From contig CAXSFM010000004.1 of NCBI GenBank assembly GCA_964236735.1, forward strand, positions 124,001-188,000: DNA of 64,000 bases, written 5' to 3'. A program made the translations under genes and the position numbers. Under the pieces are notes generated by a model. It had not been told where the DNA came from, did not search any database, and worked only from the letters and a program-made list of their open reading frames with translations. Below, piece by piece: positions 39,947 through 49,005 of the stretch. The DNA is from JAIVJG01 sp964236735. Lineage in GTDB: Bacteria > Acidobacteriota > Blastocatellia > Pyrinomonadales > Pyrinomonadaceae. How positions within the stretch are numbered: the stretch's first letter is position 1; every line of letters starts with the position of its first letter.

Positions 39947-41470
39947 ATGACCACACGTTTCGAGAACAGCACAGGACAGGCCGCGCCGCGTCTGGAGATG
40001 CGCGGCGTGCGTAAAAGTTTCGGCGCGACGCAGGCGTTGAGGGGCGTGGACATCTCGGTCGCGGCGGGCGAGGCGCTGGCGCTCGTCGGCGAGAACGGCG
40101 CGGGCAAGAGCACGTTGATGAAAATTCTCTCAGGGGCGCACGCGCCTGATGCCGGGCAGATGTTCCTCGACGGCGAGCCTTACGCGCCGCGCGATCCGCT
40201 CCATGCGCGCGCGCGCGGCGTGGCGATGATCTATCAGGAATTGGCTCTCGTGCCGCATCTCTCGGTGATGGAGAACATCCTGTTAGGGATTGAGCCGACG
40301 CGCGGGCCTTTGATGAACTGGGGCGAGATGCGGCGTTTGGCCGCCTCTGCGCTGCACGAGGTCGGACTCGCGCACGTAATGCCTGAGACGCCCGTGCGCC
40401 GTTTGTCCATCGCGCAACAACAACTCGTCGAGATCGCGCGCGCGGTCGCGCTGGATTGTCGCGTGCTCGTGTTGGATGAGCCGACCAGTTCGCTCACGCT
40501 GCCTGACATCGAGAAATTGTTCGCGTTGATTCGCCAACTCAAAGGCCGAAACATTTCGGTCATCTACATCTCGCATTTTCTGGAAGAGGTGCGGGAAATC
40601 TCCGACCGCTTCACCGTCTTGCGCGATGGCGAGACGGTGGGGACGGGCGTCACAGAGGGAACGCCGGTCGCGCAGATCATCACGCTGATGGTCGGGCGCG
40701 ATGTGGCCGACTTGTATCCACGCGCGCGGCACACGCCGGGCGAAGTCATACTGGAAGTCAAAGACCTCGCGGGCGCATCCAAACCCGAAGCGGCCTCGCT
40801 CGCGCTGCATCGCGGCGAAGTGCTGGGCATCGCGGGGCTGGTCGGCGCGGGGCGGACGGAATTGCTGCGCGCGATCTTCGGTCTCGATGAAGTGAGGAAA
40901 GGGCGAATTCGCGTCGGCGTGTACGAAGGCGCGGCGACGACGGCGGGGCGTTGGGCGCAGCGCGTCGGGATGGTCAGCGAGGATCGCAAGACTGAAGGGC
41001 TGGCATTGAATCTGAGCATTGCGGACAACGTGACGCTGCCGCGCATGAATGGACTCGGGCCGTGGCGGCTAATTCTGTCTGCGCGCCAACGCGCCGCCAG
41101 TTGGCCGTGGATCGAAAAAATCTCGATCAAATGCGCGGGGCCGGAGCAGCGCGTCAGCGGATTGTCGGGCGGCAATCAACAGAAGGTTGCCATCGCGCGC
41201 CTCCTGCACGCAGACGTTGATGTGTTGTTGCTCGATGAGCCGACGCGCGGGATTGATGTCGGTTCAAAGGCACAGATTTATCAACTGATTGATGAACTCA
41301 CCGCGCGTGGCAAGGCGGTGTTGATGATTAGCAGTTATCTGCCCGAATTGCTCGGCACATGCGACCGCATCGCCGTCATGTGTCGCGGCCATTTGAGCGC
41401 AGCGCGCCCGCGCGAGCAATGGGACGAACGGCAGTTGATGCTGGCGGCGACCGGACAGGAGGCGGCATGA
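39947..41470 (+). CDS. Sugar ABC transporter ATPase (tandem nucleotide-binding domains)
   Basis: 507 residues of the ribose/xylose class. Domain 1: Walker A GENGAGKSTLMKILSG, signature IAQQQLVEIARAV, VLVLDEPTSSLT. Domain 2: degenerate loop GLVGAGRTELLRAIFG, LSGGNQQKVAIARLL, LLLDEPTRGIDVGSK. It powers the second importer of the locus. Starts 34 bases after the binding protein and overlaps the permease by 4 bases (ATGA). It resembles the ATPase at 787-2328 in layout but differs in sequence, so the two importers are not a recent duplication. Confidence 0.9.
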   Translation: MTTRFENSTGQAAPRLEMRGVRKSFGATQALRGVDISVAAGEALALVGENGAGKSTLMKILSGAHAPDAGQMFLDGEPYAPRDPLHARARGVAMIYQELALVPHLSVMENILLGIEPTRGPLMNWGEMRRLAASALHEVGLAHVMPETPVRRLSIAQQQLVEIARAVALDCRVLVLDEPTSSLTLPDIEKLFALIRQLKGRNISVIYISHFLEEVREISDRFTVLRDGETVGTGVTEGTPVAQIITLMVGRDVADLYPRARHTPGEVILEVKDLAGASKPEAASLALHRGEVLGIAGLVGAGRTELLRAIFGLDEVRKGRIRVGVYEGAATTAGRWAQRVGMVSEDRKTEGLALNLSIADNVTLPRMNGLGPWRLILSARQRAASWPWIEKISIKCAGPEQRVSGLSGGNQQKVAIARLLHADVDVLLLDEPTRGIDVGSKAQIYQLIDELTARGKAVLMISSYLPELLGTCDRIAVMCRGHLSAARPREQWDERQLMLAATGQEAA

Positions 41471-42558
41471 GCGACAACATCACACCAACCGCGCCGCCAG
41501 GCGCAAACATACAGACGCACGCCTTCCTCAAATCGAAATGGGCGGACATCTTTGGCCGGTTTCTGGCGTTGGTCATCGTGTTCGTGTTTTTCTCCGTGAT
41601 GGTTGAGGGCGGCAGATTCTACACGTTGCGTAATTTGGAAAACATCCTCCGGCAGAGCGCCGTGTACGCGACCGCCGGACTGGGCGTGACGCTCGTCATC
41701 ATCACAGCGGGCATTGATCTCTCGGTCGGCTCGATGATCGCGCTCTCGGTCGTGAGCGTCGCATGGGTTCTCAACCTGGGCGGCGGCACGGGCGCGGCGA
41801 CCGCCGGCGCGGAGCAGGCGCACTATCTTGTCTATCAACATCCCATTTTAATCCCGCTTCTTGCTGTGGCGGCGGGCGTGCTCACGGCAACGCTGGCGGG
41901 ACTGGTTAACGGCAGTCTGATCGTCCGCTTGCGTCTGATGCCGTTCATCGTGACGCTCGGAACGATGGGAATTTTTCGCGGGCTGGCGAAAGGCATCGCG
42001 GGCGAGCGCGACATATATCCGCCCGAAGCGACGCGCATCGGCGCGCTGATGGACCCGACCTTGACGAGCAGCACGGGGAGCGGCTGGCTGCTGCCCGACG
42101 GCGTGTGGCTGCTGATCGTCGGCGTCTTGCTGACGGCGTTTCTGCTGCGTTACACGAGGTTGGGACGACACATCTATGCGGTCGGCTCGAATGAAGAGAC
42201 GGCACGCTTATGCGGCGTGCGCGTGGGTTGGACGAAACTGATCGTCTATACGCTGTGCGGTTTTTTCTGCGGCGTGGCGGGACTGATGCAGTTCTCTTAC
42301 ATCGGGGGCGTGGGGCAGCCGACGACGGCGCAGGTCTATGAGTTGTTTGTCATCGCGGCTGTGATCATCGGAGGCGCGAGTTTCACGGGCGGCGAAGGCT
42401 CTGTGTTGGGGACTGTGATCGGCGCATTGATGATCACGATTCTGTACACGGGCGGACAACTGATGGGCTGGCCGAAGTGGGTGCAGGAAATGGTCATCGG
42501 CGGCATCATCATCGCCGCCGTCACTCTAGACCGCCTGCGCCATCGCCGCGCCGCATAG
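41467..42558 (+). CDS. Sugar ABC transporter permease
   Basis: 363 residues, BPD_transp_2 permease. The first helix is ALVIVFVFFSVMVEGG; the family motif is TAGIDLSVGSMIALS near residue 80, HIYAVGSNEETARLCGVRVG the coupling loop, and IIGGASFTGGEGSVLGTVIG the C-terminal motif. ATG 41467 forms an ATGA overlap with the ATPase; an in-frame upstream start at 41359 lies within the ATPase gene and is unlikely. A single permease suggests a homodimeric channel, in contrast to the two-permease importer upstream. Confidence 0.9.
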   Translation: MSDNITPTAPPGANIQTHAFLKSKWADIFGRFLALVIVFVFFSVMVEGGRFYTLRNLENILRQSAVYATAGLGVTLVIITAGIDLSVGSMIALSVVSVAWVLNLGGGTGAATAGAEQAHYLVYQHPILIPLLAVAAGVLTATLAGLVNGSLIVRLRLMPFIVTLGTMGIFRGLAKGIAGERDIYPPEATRIGALMDPTLTSSTGSGWLLPDGVWLLIVGVLLTAFLLRYTRLGRHIYAVGSNEETARLCGVRVGWTKLIVYTLCGFFCGVAGLMQFSYIGGVGQPTTAQVYELFVIAAVIIGGASFTGGEGSVLGTVIGALMITILYTGGQLMGWPKWVQEMVIGGIIIAAVTLDRLRHRRAA

Positions 42559-42689
42559 ACGCGAAGAGACGCGCCGTCGTCATCGCCTGTGGCCCGTTTG
42601 GGTGTGAGCGTGCGCGAGATAATTGTCAGACTCTCCGACTTTGAGATACGGTTCGTCAAAATCTAAGGTGGACAGGAATTCAAGCACAG

Positions 42690-43856
42690 ATGATTAAAAC
42701 AAAACTTCTAACTTTGCTCGCGTTCATTTTGTCACTGCCCTTGCTGTGTGTCGCGGCCACCGGCCAACTGACAGTCAAAGCCGTGAACAAACTGGACATT
42801 GCTCGGCATAGCCAGACCATCGAACTGGCGGCCACAGACCTCGCGCCGCTTGGCGAAACTGATTTGACCAAAATCCACGTCAAGGATGCCGCCGGGAAGG
42901 AATTACTCTGTCAGGCGGTGGATACGGATTACGACGATTATCACAAGCCGGATACGTTGATTTTCCAGTCCGACTTCGCGCCGCACGAGACGAAAACATT
43001 CACCGTCAGCGTCGGGCAGAAACAGCTTTACACCAAAGATGATTTCAAAGCCTACGGACGTTTTGTCCGCGAGCGGTTTGATGATTTCGCGTGGGAGAAT
43101 GACCTCATCGGGCATCGCACGTATGGCCGCGCGCTCATCAACTGGAAAGGCGAGCCGTTGACGAGCAGCGCCATTGACCTCTGGTCGAAGCGCGTCTCGC
43201 GGCTCGTCATCAACGACTGGTACATGGCGGACAATTACCACACGGACACGGGCGAAGGGTTGGACGATTATTCCGCAGGCGCGAGTCGCGGCGTCGGCGG
43301 CAGCGGCATCTGGGCGAACAATCAACTGTTTGTCCCGTCGAACTTCGTTGACTCGCGCGTGCTGGCGAACGGCCCCATCCGCGTGATGTTTGAACTCGTC
43401 TATGAACCGTTCGATGCGGGCGGCGCGAAGGTTTCGGAAGTGCTGCGCGTCTCGCTCGATGCGGGCAGCCAGTTGGATCATTTCCAGAGTTTCTATCGAG
43501 GGCAGAGCGGCGGGGAGTCTCTGGCCGTCGCGGTGGGGATTAAGAAAACCAAAGGGGAGCAGAAAGAGTTCAACGCCGCGCACGGCTGGCTCTCCATCTG
43601 GGAGCCGATGGAAAAGAATCTGGGAATGCAGGGCGTGGCGGTGATCGTCAATCCTCAATCGTTCGACAGGCAGGCCGAGGACAAGCTGAACAATCTCGTC
43701 GTCCTGAAGACGGGGACGGAAAAAACCGTCTCGTACTGGGCGGGCTTCGCGTGGGATCGAGCCGGGAAGATTACATCCGCCGAGGCGTGGAAGAAGTACG
43801 TGGACGAGTTCGCGGAGGGCGTGATGTCGCCGGTTGATGTCAGCGTCAAGCCTTAA
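42690..43856 (+). CDS. Exported DUF4861 protein
   Basis: 388 residues with signal peptide TKLLTLLAFILSLPLLCVA. The rest matches the DUF4861 family as I recall it: YDDYHKPDTLIFQSDFAPHE, RFDDFAWENDLIGHRTYGRA, WYMADNYHTDTGEGLDDYSA, and VAVIVNPQSFDRQAEDKLNN. Family members occur in pectin and other polysaccharide loci, and I know of no firm activity to assign. Conserved Asp, His and Trp clusters (DDFAWEND, DNYHTDTGEG) look like an active site, so an exported carbohydrate-active enzyme is plausible. It lies between the importer and the uronate isomerase. Confidence 0.75.
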   Translation: MIKTKLLTLLAFILSLPLLCVAATGQLTVKAVNKLDIARHSQTIELAATDLAPLGETDLTKIHVKDAAGKELLCQAVDTDYDDYHKPDTLIFQSDFAPHETKTFTVSVGQKQLYTKDDFKAYGRFVRERFDDFAWENDLIGHRTYGRALINWKGEPLTSSAIDLWSKRVSRLVINDWYMADNYHTDTGEGLDDYSAGASRGVGGSGIWANNQLFVPSNFVDSRVLANGPIRVMFELVYEPFDAGGAKVSEVLRVSLDAGSQLDHFQSFYRGQSGGESLAVAVGIKKTKGEQKEFNAAHGWLSIWEPMEKNLGMQGVAVIVNPQSFDRQAEDKLNNLVVLKTGTEKTVSYWAGFAWDRAGKITSAEAWKKYVDEFAEGVMSPVDVSVKP

Positions 43857-43884
43857 AGTTGCTCGTCTTAAGGAGCAGAAGCAA

Positions 43885-45219
43885 ATGACGGAGAATACTA
43901 TCGCCACGCACAGCACGAACGATGTGCGGCTGACTGAGCGAGCGGAACTCAGGCGGCATGTCTTGGAGGTCGTTAATCAAACTCCGTTCATAGACATGCA
44001 CACGCATCTGTTCGCCCCGCAGTTTGGTGAATTGAATCTCTCCGGGATTGACGAGTTGCTGACCTATCACTATCTGGTGGCCGAGTTGTTCCGCGCGTCG
44101 GATGTCGCGCCCGGACGCTTCTGGAAGATGAGCAAGCCGGAGCAGGCCGATCTCATCTGGCAGACGTTGTTCGTCGAGCAGACGCCGCTCTCCGAAGCCA
44201 CGCGCGGTATCGTCGCCGTGCTTGATGCGTTCGGCCTCAACACGAACGCTCCCGACCTCAAGGAGGCGCGCGGCTTCTTTCGCGCGCAACCTGTCGCCGC
44301 GCATCTCGAACGTGTGCTCGACATGGCGCGCGTCAGCGATGTGGTGATGACGAACGATCCGTTTGATTCGCACGAGTCACACGTCTGGGAGAGTGGCGTT
44401 GAGATTGACGCGCGCTTTCATGCCGCGCTCCGCATGGATGCGTTGTTGAATGATTGGCCGGACGCGGCGGCCAGACTCGCGCAGATGGGCTACCACGTTG
44501 ACGCCGGAAATGTGAGCGGCAAGACAGTGTCAGAAGTGCAACGCTTTCTGGATAGATGGATCGCGCGCATGAAGCCGCTCTACATGGCGGTCTCGTTGCC
44601 CGACGATTTCAAATTCCCGGACAGCGACGCGCGAGACAGGCTCATACGTGAAGTCGTGTTGCCCGTCGCGCGCGAGTGCAAGCTGCCGTTCGCGTTGATG
44701 ATCGGCGTGCGGCGCGGCGTGAATCCGTCGTTGCGCGGGGCGGGCGACGGATCGGGTCTGGGCGATGTCAAAGCAATCGAGCGACTGTGCGCCGAAAATC
44801 CTGAAGTGCGTTTCATGGCGACGTTTCTGGCGCGCGAAAATCAACACGAGCTATGCGTCGCCGCGCGCAAATTCAGTAACCTGATGCCGTTCGGTTGCTG
44901 GTGGTTCCTCAACAATCCCTCGATCATCTCCGAGATTACGCGCGAGCGTCTGGAACTGCTCGGCACGAGTTTTATTCCGCAACACTCCGACGCGCGCATC
45001 CTCGAACAACTCATCTACAAATGGCAGCACTCGCGCCGCGTCATCAGTGAAGCGTTGTATGAGGCATACGAGCGGCTGCTAGTGAGCGGACGCGCCGTGA
45101 CGCGCCGCGAGATCGAGCGTGATGTCGCGCTCCTGTTCAACGGCAATTTCCGGCAATGGGTAAACCTCGATCCAGAGCCGGAAGCGACAAACGAAATTTC
45201 ACGCCGCGCAACATCGTGA
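43885..45219 (+). CDS. UxaC-like glucuronate/galacturonate isomerase family protein
   Basis: About 444 residues, metal-dependent TIM-barrel isomerase related to UxaC: FIDMHTHLFAPQFGELNLSG near the N terminus, LLTYHYLVAELF, VVMTNDPFD, and MPFGCWWFLNNPSIISEITR near residue 335. UxaC interconverts D-glucuronate/D-fructuronate and D-galacturonate/D-tagaturonate, which fits a pectin locus. ATG 43885 has AAGGAG upstream. The expected family end is near NFRQWVNL; the last ~15 residues (DPEPEATNEISRRATS) run into a fragment of a methyltransferase gene in another frame, so the C terminus appears to have been rewritten at an island junction. Confidence 0.75.
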   Translation: MTENTIATHSTNDVRLTERAELRRHVLEVVNQTPFIDMHTHLFAPQFGELNLSGIDELLTYHYLVAELFRASDVAPGRFWKMSKPEQADLIWQTLFVEQTPLSEATRGIVAVLDAFGLNTNAPDLKEARGFFRAQPVAAHLERVLDMARVSDVVMTNDPFDSHESHVWESGVEIDARFHAALRMDALLNDWPDAAARLAQMGYHVDAGNVSGKTVSEVQRFLDRWIARMKPLYMAVSLPDDFKFPDSDARDRLIREVVLPVARECKLPFALMIGVRRGVNPSLRGAGDGSGLGDVKAIERLCAENPEVRFMATFLARENQHELCVAARKFSNLMPFGCWWFLNNPSIISEITRERLELLGTSFIPQHSDARILEQLIYKWQHSRRVISEALYEAYERLLVSGRAVTRREIERDVALLFNGNFRQWVNLDPEPEATNEISRRATS

Positions 45220-45481
45220 AGTTAGCCATCGAAGTCTTGCCAATCACGAATGAGCATAGAGTCTTAGACACGTCCTGCGGTTCAGGCGGTTTCCTGCTTT
45301 AGAGCGGTTTGCAAATCAATGTATGGAAGGCTGTTCTGCCTGCCGCCAACTGTGTGGGCGCGGCAGGCAGAACAGCCTTCCGTACATTCAAACGAAATCC
45401 GCTCTAGTTTTGGACAAAGTGCGGCGTCAGGCTGACAGGTGTTTTGACCTTGAAAACATCAAAGTATTGTTGATTGAATAA
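45183..45481 (+). pseudogene. Decayed fragment of an HsdM-type N6-adenine DNA methyltransferase, interrupted by a MITE
   Basis: In the +3 frame from 45183 the sequence reads SDKRNFTPRNIVKLAIEV, then LPITNEHRVLDTSCGSGGFLL and stops at 45300-45302. FTPRNIVKL followed by VLDxxCGSGGF is the hallmark of type I methylases (TPR(N)IV and motif I). The stop is created by the palindromic element at 45302. Beyond it, 45410-45478 reads LDKVRRQADRCFDLENIK, which fits the usual continuation after GFLL, offset by one base. Only this ~60-residue core remains, and it overlaps the UxaC-like 3' end. It is a fossil of an earlier restriction system at the same site. Confidence 0.62.
45300..45406. mobile_element. 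TA-flanked palindromic MITE (about 103 bp)
   Basis: A near-perfect palindrome with ends GAGCGG...CCGCTC flanked by TA on both sides (45300-45301 and 45405-45406). The inner arms at 45318-45346 and 45360-45388 match over 29 bases with one mismatch, around a 13-base loop. TA duplication and short inverted ends are typical of non-autonomous IS630/Tc1-type elements. It carries no gene and interrupts the methyltransferase remnant. Confidence 0.6.
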
Positions 45482-45488
45482 AGATGAA

Positions 45489-45523
45489 GGCGGTGGGCCG
45501 AATTGAACCGATGAATGAAGGTT
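45489..45523 (-). repeat. Imperfect copy of the tRNA-Cys 3' half (possible attachment-site remnant)
   Basis: Thirty of 35 bases match 52514-52548, the acceptor strand, T arm and variable region of the intact tRNA-Cys, in the same orientation (shared GGCGGTG, GAACCGATGAAT and AAGGTT). The copy stops within the variable/anticodon stem. It bounds the restriction cassette on the side opposite the intact tRNA, as expected for integration into a tRNA 3' end. Confidence 0.6.
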
Positions 45524-45545
45524 AAGTTGAAATCGAGTTGAAAGC

Positions 45546-48500
45546 CTATCTTTCAATCAGCCTTAACATCTTTTGAATATAGTTAATTCGATCTTCATAT
45601 TGAAAGAAAATCTGACGCTTTTGAAAATCTGATAAGCTTAATGATCTTCCCCATGAAACTTCATGCTGTGCCGTGTTAGAAACTATAAATGAGTTGAGCA
45701 CAATTTCGGGGGCGGTTGCTTGCAGGTCTTTTTCAAGGTCTTTGATTGTTTGATGAAATTTGATTTTAAGATCGTCAATGCCGTTTAGGTTACGAATGCC
45801 CTTCGGATCAATGAATGAAACAAACTGTTTGTCAGGGCGCAGAATCCACAAAATAAAGTCAGGGAAGAAGTTTCCAGCTTCAAAAAATCCAACGCCTTTC
45901 CCACGACTTTGATTGCGTAACAGATACAACTCGCGCTCGCCGAGTTTGAAATAATCAGTATGCTGCTCGCAATACTTCTGCAAGTCTTGAACAAAATCTT
46001 TCTCGCTGCTGTCTAGGGGAACTGGCGAGATTTTGATTCCCATTTTGCTATCTACTGCTAACAACGGTAAGTACAGATGTTTGTTAAATCCGATGGCCGT
46101 TAAGTTAGAAAATTGCCATTCCCCATCTTTCAAAAGCTCGCGACTTTCTATTAGACGCTTTAGCTCTTCCAGCTTTTCAATGATTGCGCTCTGCGAAGCT
46201 TCAACTGTCAGACGATAAGCATCAATGAAATTCTTCGAGTCTTCCGGTTGAAGGTCGTAATACTCATATTCGCTTTTCTCGTGTTCCTCTTTCTCCAATT
46301 TGTAGAAACTCTCACAGTATTTTTTGAGCAGAGAAGTAACTGTTTCTTGCCAGCGACGCGGATTCTGAAAGCTTGTTGGTATGTTCAACTCTGCGCCAGG
46401 CATCAAAAGTTGATACCAATCCCTGCGGTGCAATAGTTCTTTAATCGCGTGCCTGCTAAGGCTGAAGTTGTTCCAACCACGTTCAGCTTTGAATGCCTGC
46501 AAATCAAGATATAGCTGATCGAAATTAAGGAATGCTAAATGGTAAGATTCAAAGAAAGCTGATTGTTTGTTGCCGTCATCTGCTTTCCATGTAGAACTAG
46601 CCATTGCTTCAAGTTTTGGGTAAGCATCAATCTTCACTTTTCCTTGAAGTCGCGGCGGCACGTTGGCGCTCAACGAAGCTGTTTGACGATCAAACTCCCC
46701 CCCTGCACGCACACGAATCATCTTGAGCTTCTTTTTTTGCCAGTAGTCCAGCGTCACGACGGGCAAGACAAATTCTATTGACGAAACTACCGGCAAGCCT
46801 TCTTCTTCTAAATACTCCTTGAACTGCGCCATGTAATCGGCGCGCAAGCCAAAGACGTTGAGCGTTTCAACTAACTCAATGCCTTTAGGCAAAACAACTG
46901 ATTTGTCTTCAAGGTTGCGGCTTCGTTTGAGGCCGAAGTTATAGCCTTTCAATCGCACGCCGCGCCCGAACAGTTGGATGATTTGAGAGCCTTCGGTCTT
47001 CCCGATGTTCATCAAGCCCATTGTTGAGACACGCCAACTGTTCCAGCCTTCGCTGAATTTGCGCGAACCAATAACGAGGTTGATTGTCGAATTACTATTG
47101 TTGACACTATCGAATAATGATCGGGCGAAGTCGCGTTGTTTGACGTTGAGTAAATCTTTGTGACGCTCGCATAATTTGACGAGCTTGGAATCCTCACCAA
47201 CGTTAATCACGCCAAAGGGATCGTTCTCACCGACGCTCAAAGCTATTTCGCCGTTGATCTTGGCGAGATTCTCGACGCGCAAAAGCGCAGAAGCAGGCGC
47301 GTTGAAGAGGCGGAGCAAAACATCTGCGTAAACTTCATCTCCGCGTAAATTGCTCTCAACTAGAAAGTCGAAAGATGCGCTGAAGATGTTGCGGCCAGCG
47401 TCATCAAGCAAATTGGCGCGTCCAGTCAACAAGCGTTCGATGATTCGCACGCTTTCATCGCGTTCACGAACGAAGCGCGCCAGAAAAAGCAGAATATCAA
47501 CCACGTCCGTCAGGTCTTTCTCGCTCGTTGTTTTGGTCACACTTGCGCCGACAAAGACCCATAGCGGTCGAGCCACATCGAAAGGCTTGAGCGCGTCTTT
47601 GCGTCCGTCATAGAAGCGCAGTTGTTGATAGAAGGTGAGCAGGCCAGCCGTAAGATATTCATGGCGTAAATCATTAGTGGTTGCGTCAGGCAAATTTAGA
47701 ATGCGGTAGTCTTTGCCGTAACCATCGCCGTGAAAATACTTGTAAGAGTAATCAAACAGAATGGCCTTTGCATACTCTTCGATAAGGTCATCTTTCTTTG
47801 CCGCTTTGACTGCTTGGCCGAAGGTTGCTGAATACTCGAAAGCGAAACCCTTTTCCGCCAACTGTTCGCGGATAGCCTTCCATTCTTCGCCACTCGCGCC
47901 CCTATGCCCTTCGTCAACAAAGACGAGGTTTGTGCCTTCAAAAGAATCAACTGAAACGGTGTCTTTGCCCGCATCTTTTCGCAGCTTGTGAATTGCGAGA
48001 ATTTGCACCGTGCCGGTTGAATAAAAACGGCGCGCGTTTTTGTCGAACAGTTCTGCTTCGATGCCGGATGCTTGCAGTTCTTCAAGGTGCTGGCGGGACA
48101 GCCCTTCGTTCGGCGTCAGCAGAATGATTTGGTCAAACTTCTTCGTCGGAAAACGCTTCTGCCAGTAATGGAGGATTTGTTGCAGGTGAACGTGGAGCAA
48201 TAAAGTTTTGCCTGAGCCGGTGGCATTCCAGAATGCGAGTTTGCGTAAATCCGTAGGGGTGAAATCGCGCACGGCATCTTCCGTGTGTGCGGTGTTGAAA
48301 TCTCTGACGAACCAATTCAAACGCTTGAGAAATTCCGTTTCATCGCTTGCCCAAAGGTCAAGATAAATTTCGGTGAAGAGAAGCGAGAGGTATTGAAAAT
48401 ATCGCCAGCGAACGGGTTGCCGCCGGTGGCGATTTAGTTTCGCTGTATATCGGACAATGTTGCCGTCATAACGCAGGAGGTCTTCGGAGCGTAGCCGCGT

Positions 48501-48701
48501 GTCATGGGCAAAGCGCGCTTTTAGCGCGTGATGCAAGCGCGTGATGTTATCAGCGTCGAGCAGTTCGAGCGCGCCGTCCTTCAAACCTTCGGCGAGTTGT
48601 TCGAGTGAATCAACGGCGAAGATTTTTTGCAGGAAGAATTGATTGAGGACGAGTCGCTGATTGAACGACAGCCTGCTTTTAGCTTTCTTTGCTTTTGCCA
48701 T
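45546..48701 (-). CDS. Type III-like restriction endonuclease subunit (Res): DEAD/DEAH helicase plus nuclease
   Basis: 1051 residues. Superfamily 2 helicase motifs: Walker A FWNATGSGKTLL near residue 160, LVFVDEGHRG near 262, and motif VI QIIQLFGRGVRLKG near 570. The C terminus has FFPDFILWILRPDKQFVSFIDPKGIR near 945-970, a PD-(D/E)xK nuclease pattern with D-P-K as its last element. It would translocate and cut unmodified DNA together with Mod. It begins 7 bases after the toxin stop and is the last gene of the mod/antitoxin/toxin/res operon. All motifs are intact. Codon use is more A+T-rich than in the sugar locus. Confidence 0.85.
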   Translation of the reverse strand: MAKAKKAKSRLSFNQRLVLNQFFLQKIFAVDSLEQLAEGLKDGALELLDADNITRLHHALKARFAHDTRLRSEDLLRYDGNIVRYTAKLNRHRRQPVRWRYFQYLSLLFTEIYLDLWASDETEFLKRLNWFVRDFNTAHTEDAVRDFTPTDLRKLAFWNATGSGKTLLLHVHLQQILHYWQKRFPTKKFDQIILLTPNEGLSRQHLEELQASGIEAELFDKNARRFYSTGTVQILAIHKLRKDAGKDTVSVDSFEGTNLVFVDEGHRGASGEEWKAIREQLAEKGFAFEYSATFGQAVKAAKKDDLIEEYAKAILFDYSYKYFHGDGYGKDYRILNLPDATTNDLRHEYLTAGLLTFYQQLRFYDGRKDALKPFDVARPLWVFVGASVTKTTSEKDLTDVVDILLFLARFVRERDESVRIIERLLTGRANLLDDAGRNIFSASFDFLVESNLRGDEVYADVLLRLFNAPASALLRVENLAKINGEIALSVGENDPFGVINVGEDSKLVKLCERHKDLLNVKQRDFARSLFDSVNNSNSTINLVIGSRKFSEGWNSWRVSTMGLMNIGKTEGSQIIQLFGRGVRLKGYNFGLKRSRNLEDKSVVLPKGIELVETLNVFGLRADYMAQFKEYLEEEGLPVVSSIEFVLPVVTLDYWQKKKLKMIRVRAGGEFDRQTASLSANVPPRLQGKVKIDAYPKLEAMASSTWKADDGNKQSAFFESYHLAFLNFDQLYLDLQAFKAERGWNNFSLSRHAIKELLHRRDWYQLLMPGAELNIPTSFQNPRRWQETVTSLLKKYCESFYKLEKEEHEKSEYEYYDLQPEDSKNFIDAYRLTVEASQSAIIEKLEELKRLIESRELLKDGEWQFSNLTAIGFNKHLYLPLLAVDSKMGIKISPVPLDSSEKDFVQDLQKYCEQHTDYFKLGERELYLLRNQSRGKGVGFFEAGNFFPDFILWILRPDKQFVSFIDPKGIRNLNGIDDLKIKFHQTIKDLEKDLQATAPEIVLNSFIVSNTAQHEVSWGRSLSLSDFQKRQIFFQYEDRINYIQKMLRLIER

Positions 48702-48708
48702 TTACGGC

Positions 48709-49005
48709 TTAGAGATTCTCAAACAAATTTTTAAGATCGGTTGAGCCATGCCGAACGCGAGTGATTTCCAGAATGTCTTCGTGAACTTGATAGAGAACAA
48801 TGTATTTGCCAACGAGCAATGATCGCCAGCCAATGACAATCTCATTGCGCTCCTTACCCATTTCTGGGAACTGAGCCAGCAACGCAAATTTTTGTTGGAA
48901 GGTTCGCATCAAGCGGACTGCAGCTTCGACATTTTTCTCCGCCGTGAAGGTATAAAGCTGCAACAAATCGTCCTGGGCGACTTCCGAGACGCGGAGCCTT
49001 TTCAT
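48709..49005 (-). CDS. ParE/RelE-family toxin
   Basis: 98 residues with the ParE fold: an N-terminal strand KRLRVSEVAQDDLLQLYTFT, helix AAVRLMRTFQQKFALLAQFP, and the C-terminal sheet RSLLVGKYIVLYQVHEDILE ITRVRHG. ParE toxins poison gyrase and RelE toxins cleave ribosomal mRNA; the E. coli RelE catalytic residues are not obvious, so ParE-like is more likely. The start overlaps the antitoxin stop by 4 bases (ATGA). The pair sits between mod and res. Confidence 0.83.
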   Translation of the reverse strand: MKRLRVSEVAQDDLLQLYTFTAEKNVEAAVRLMRTFQQKFALLAQFPEMGKERNEIVIGWRSLLVGKYIVLYQVHEDILEITRVRHGSTDLKNLFENL

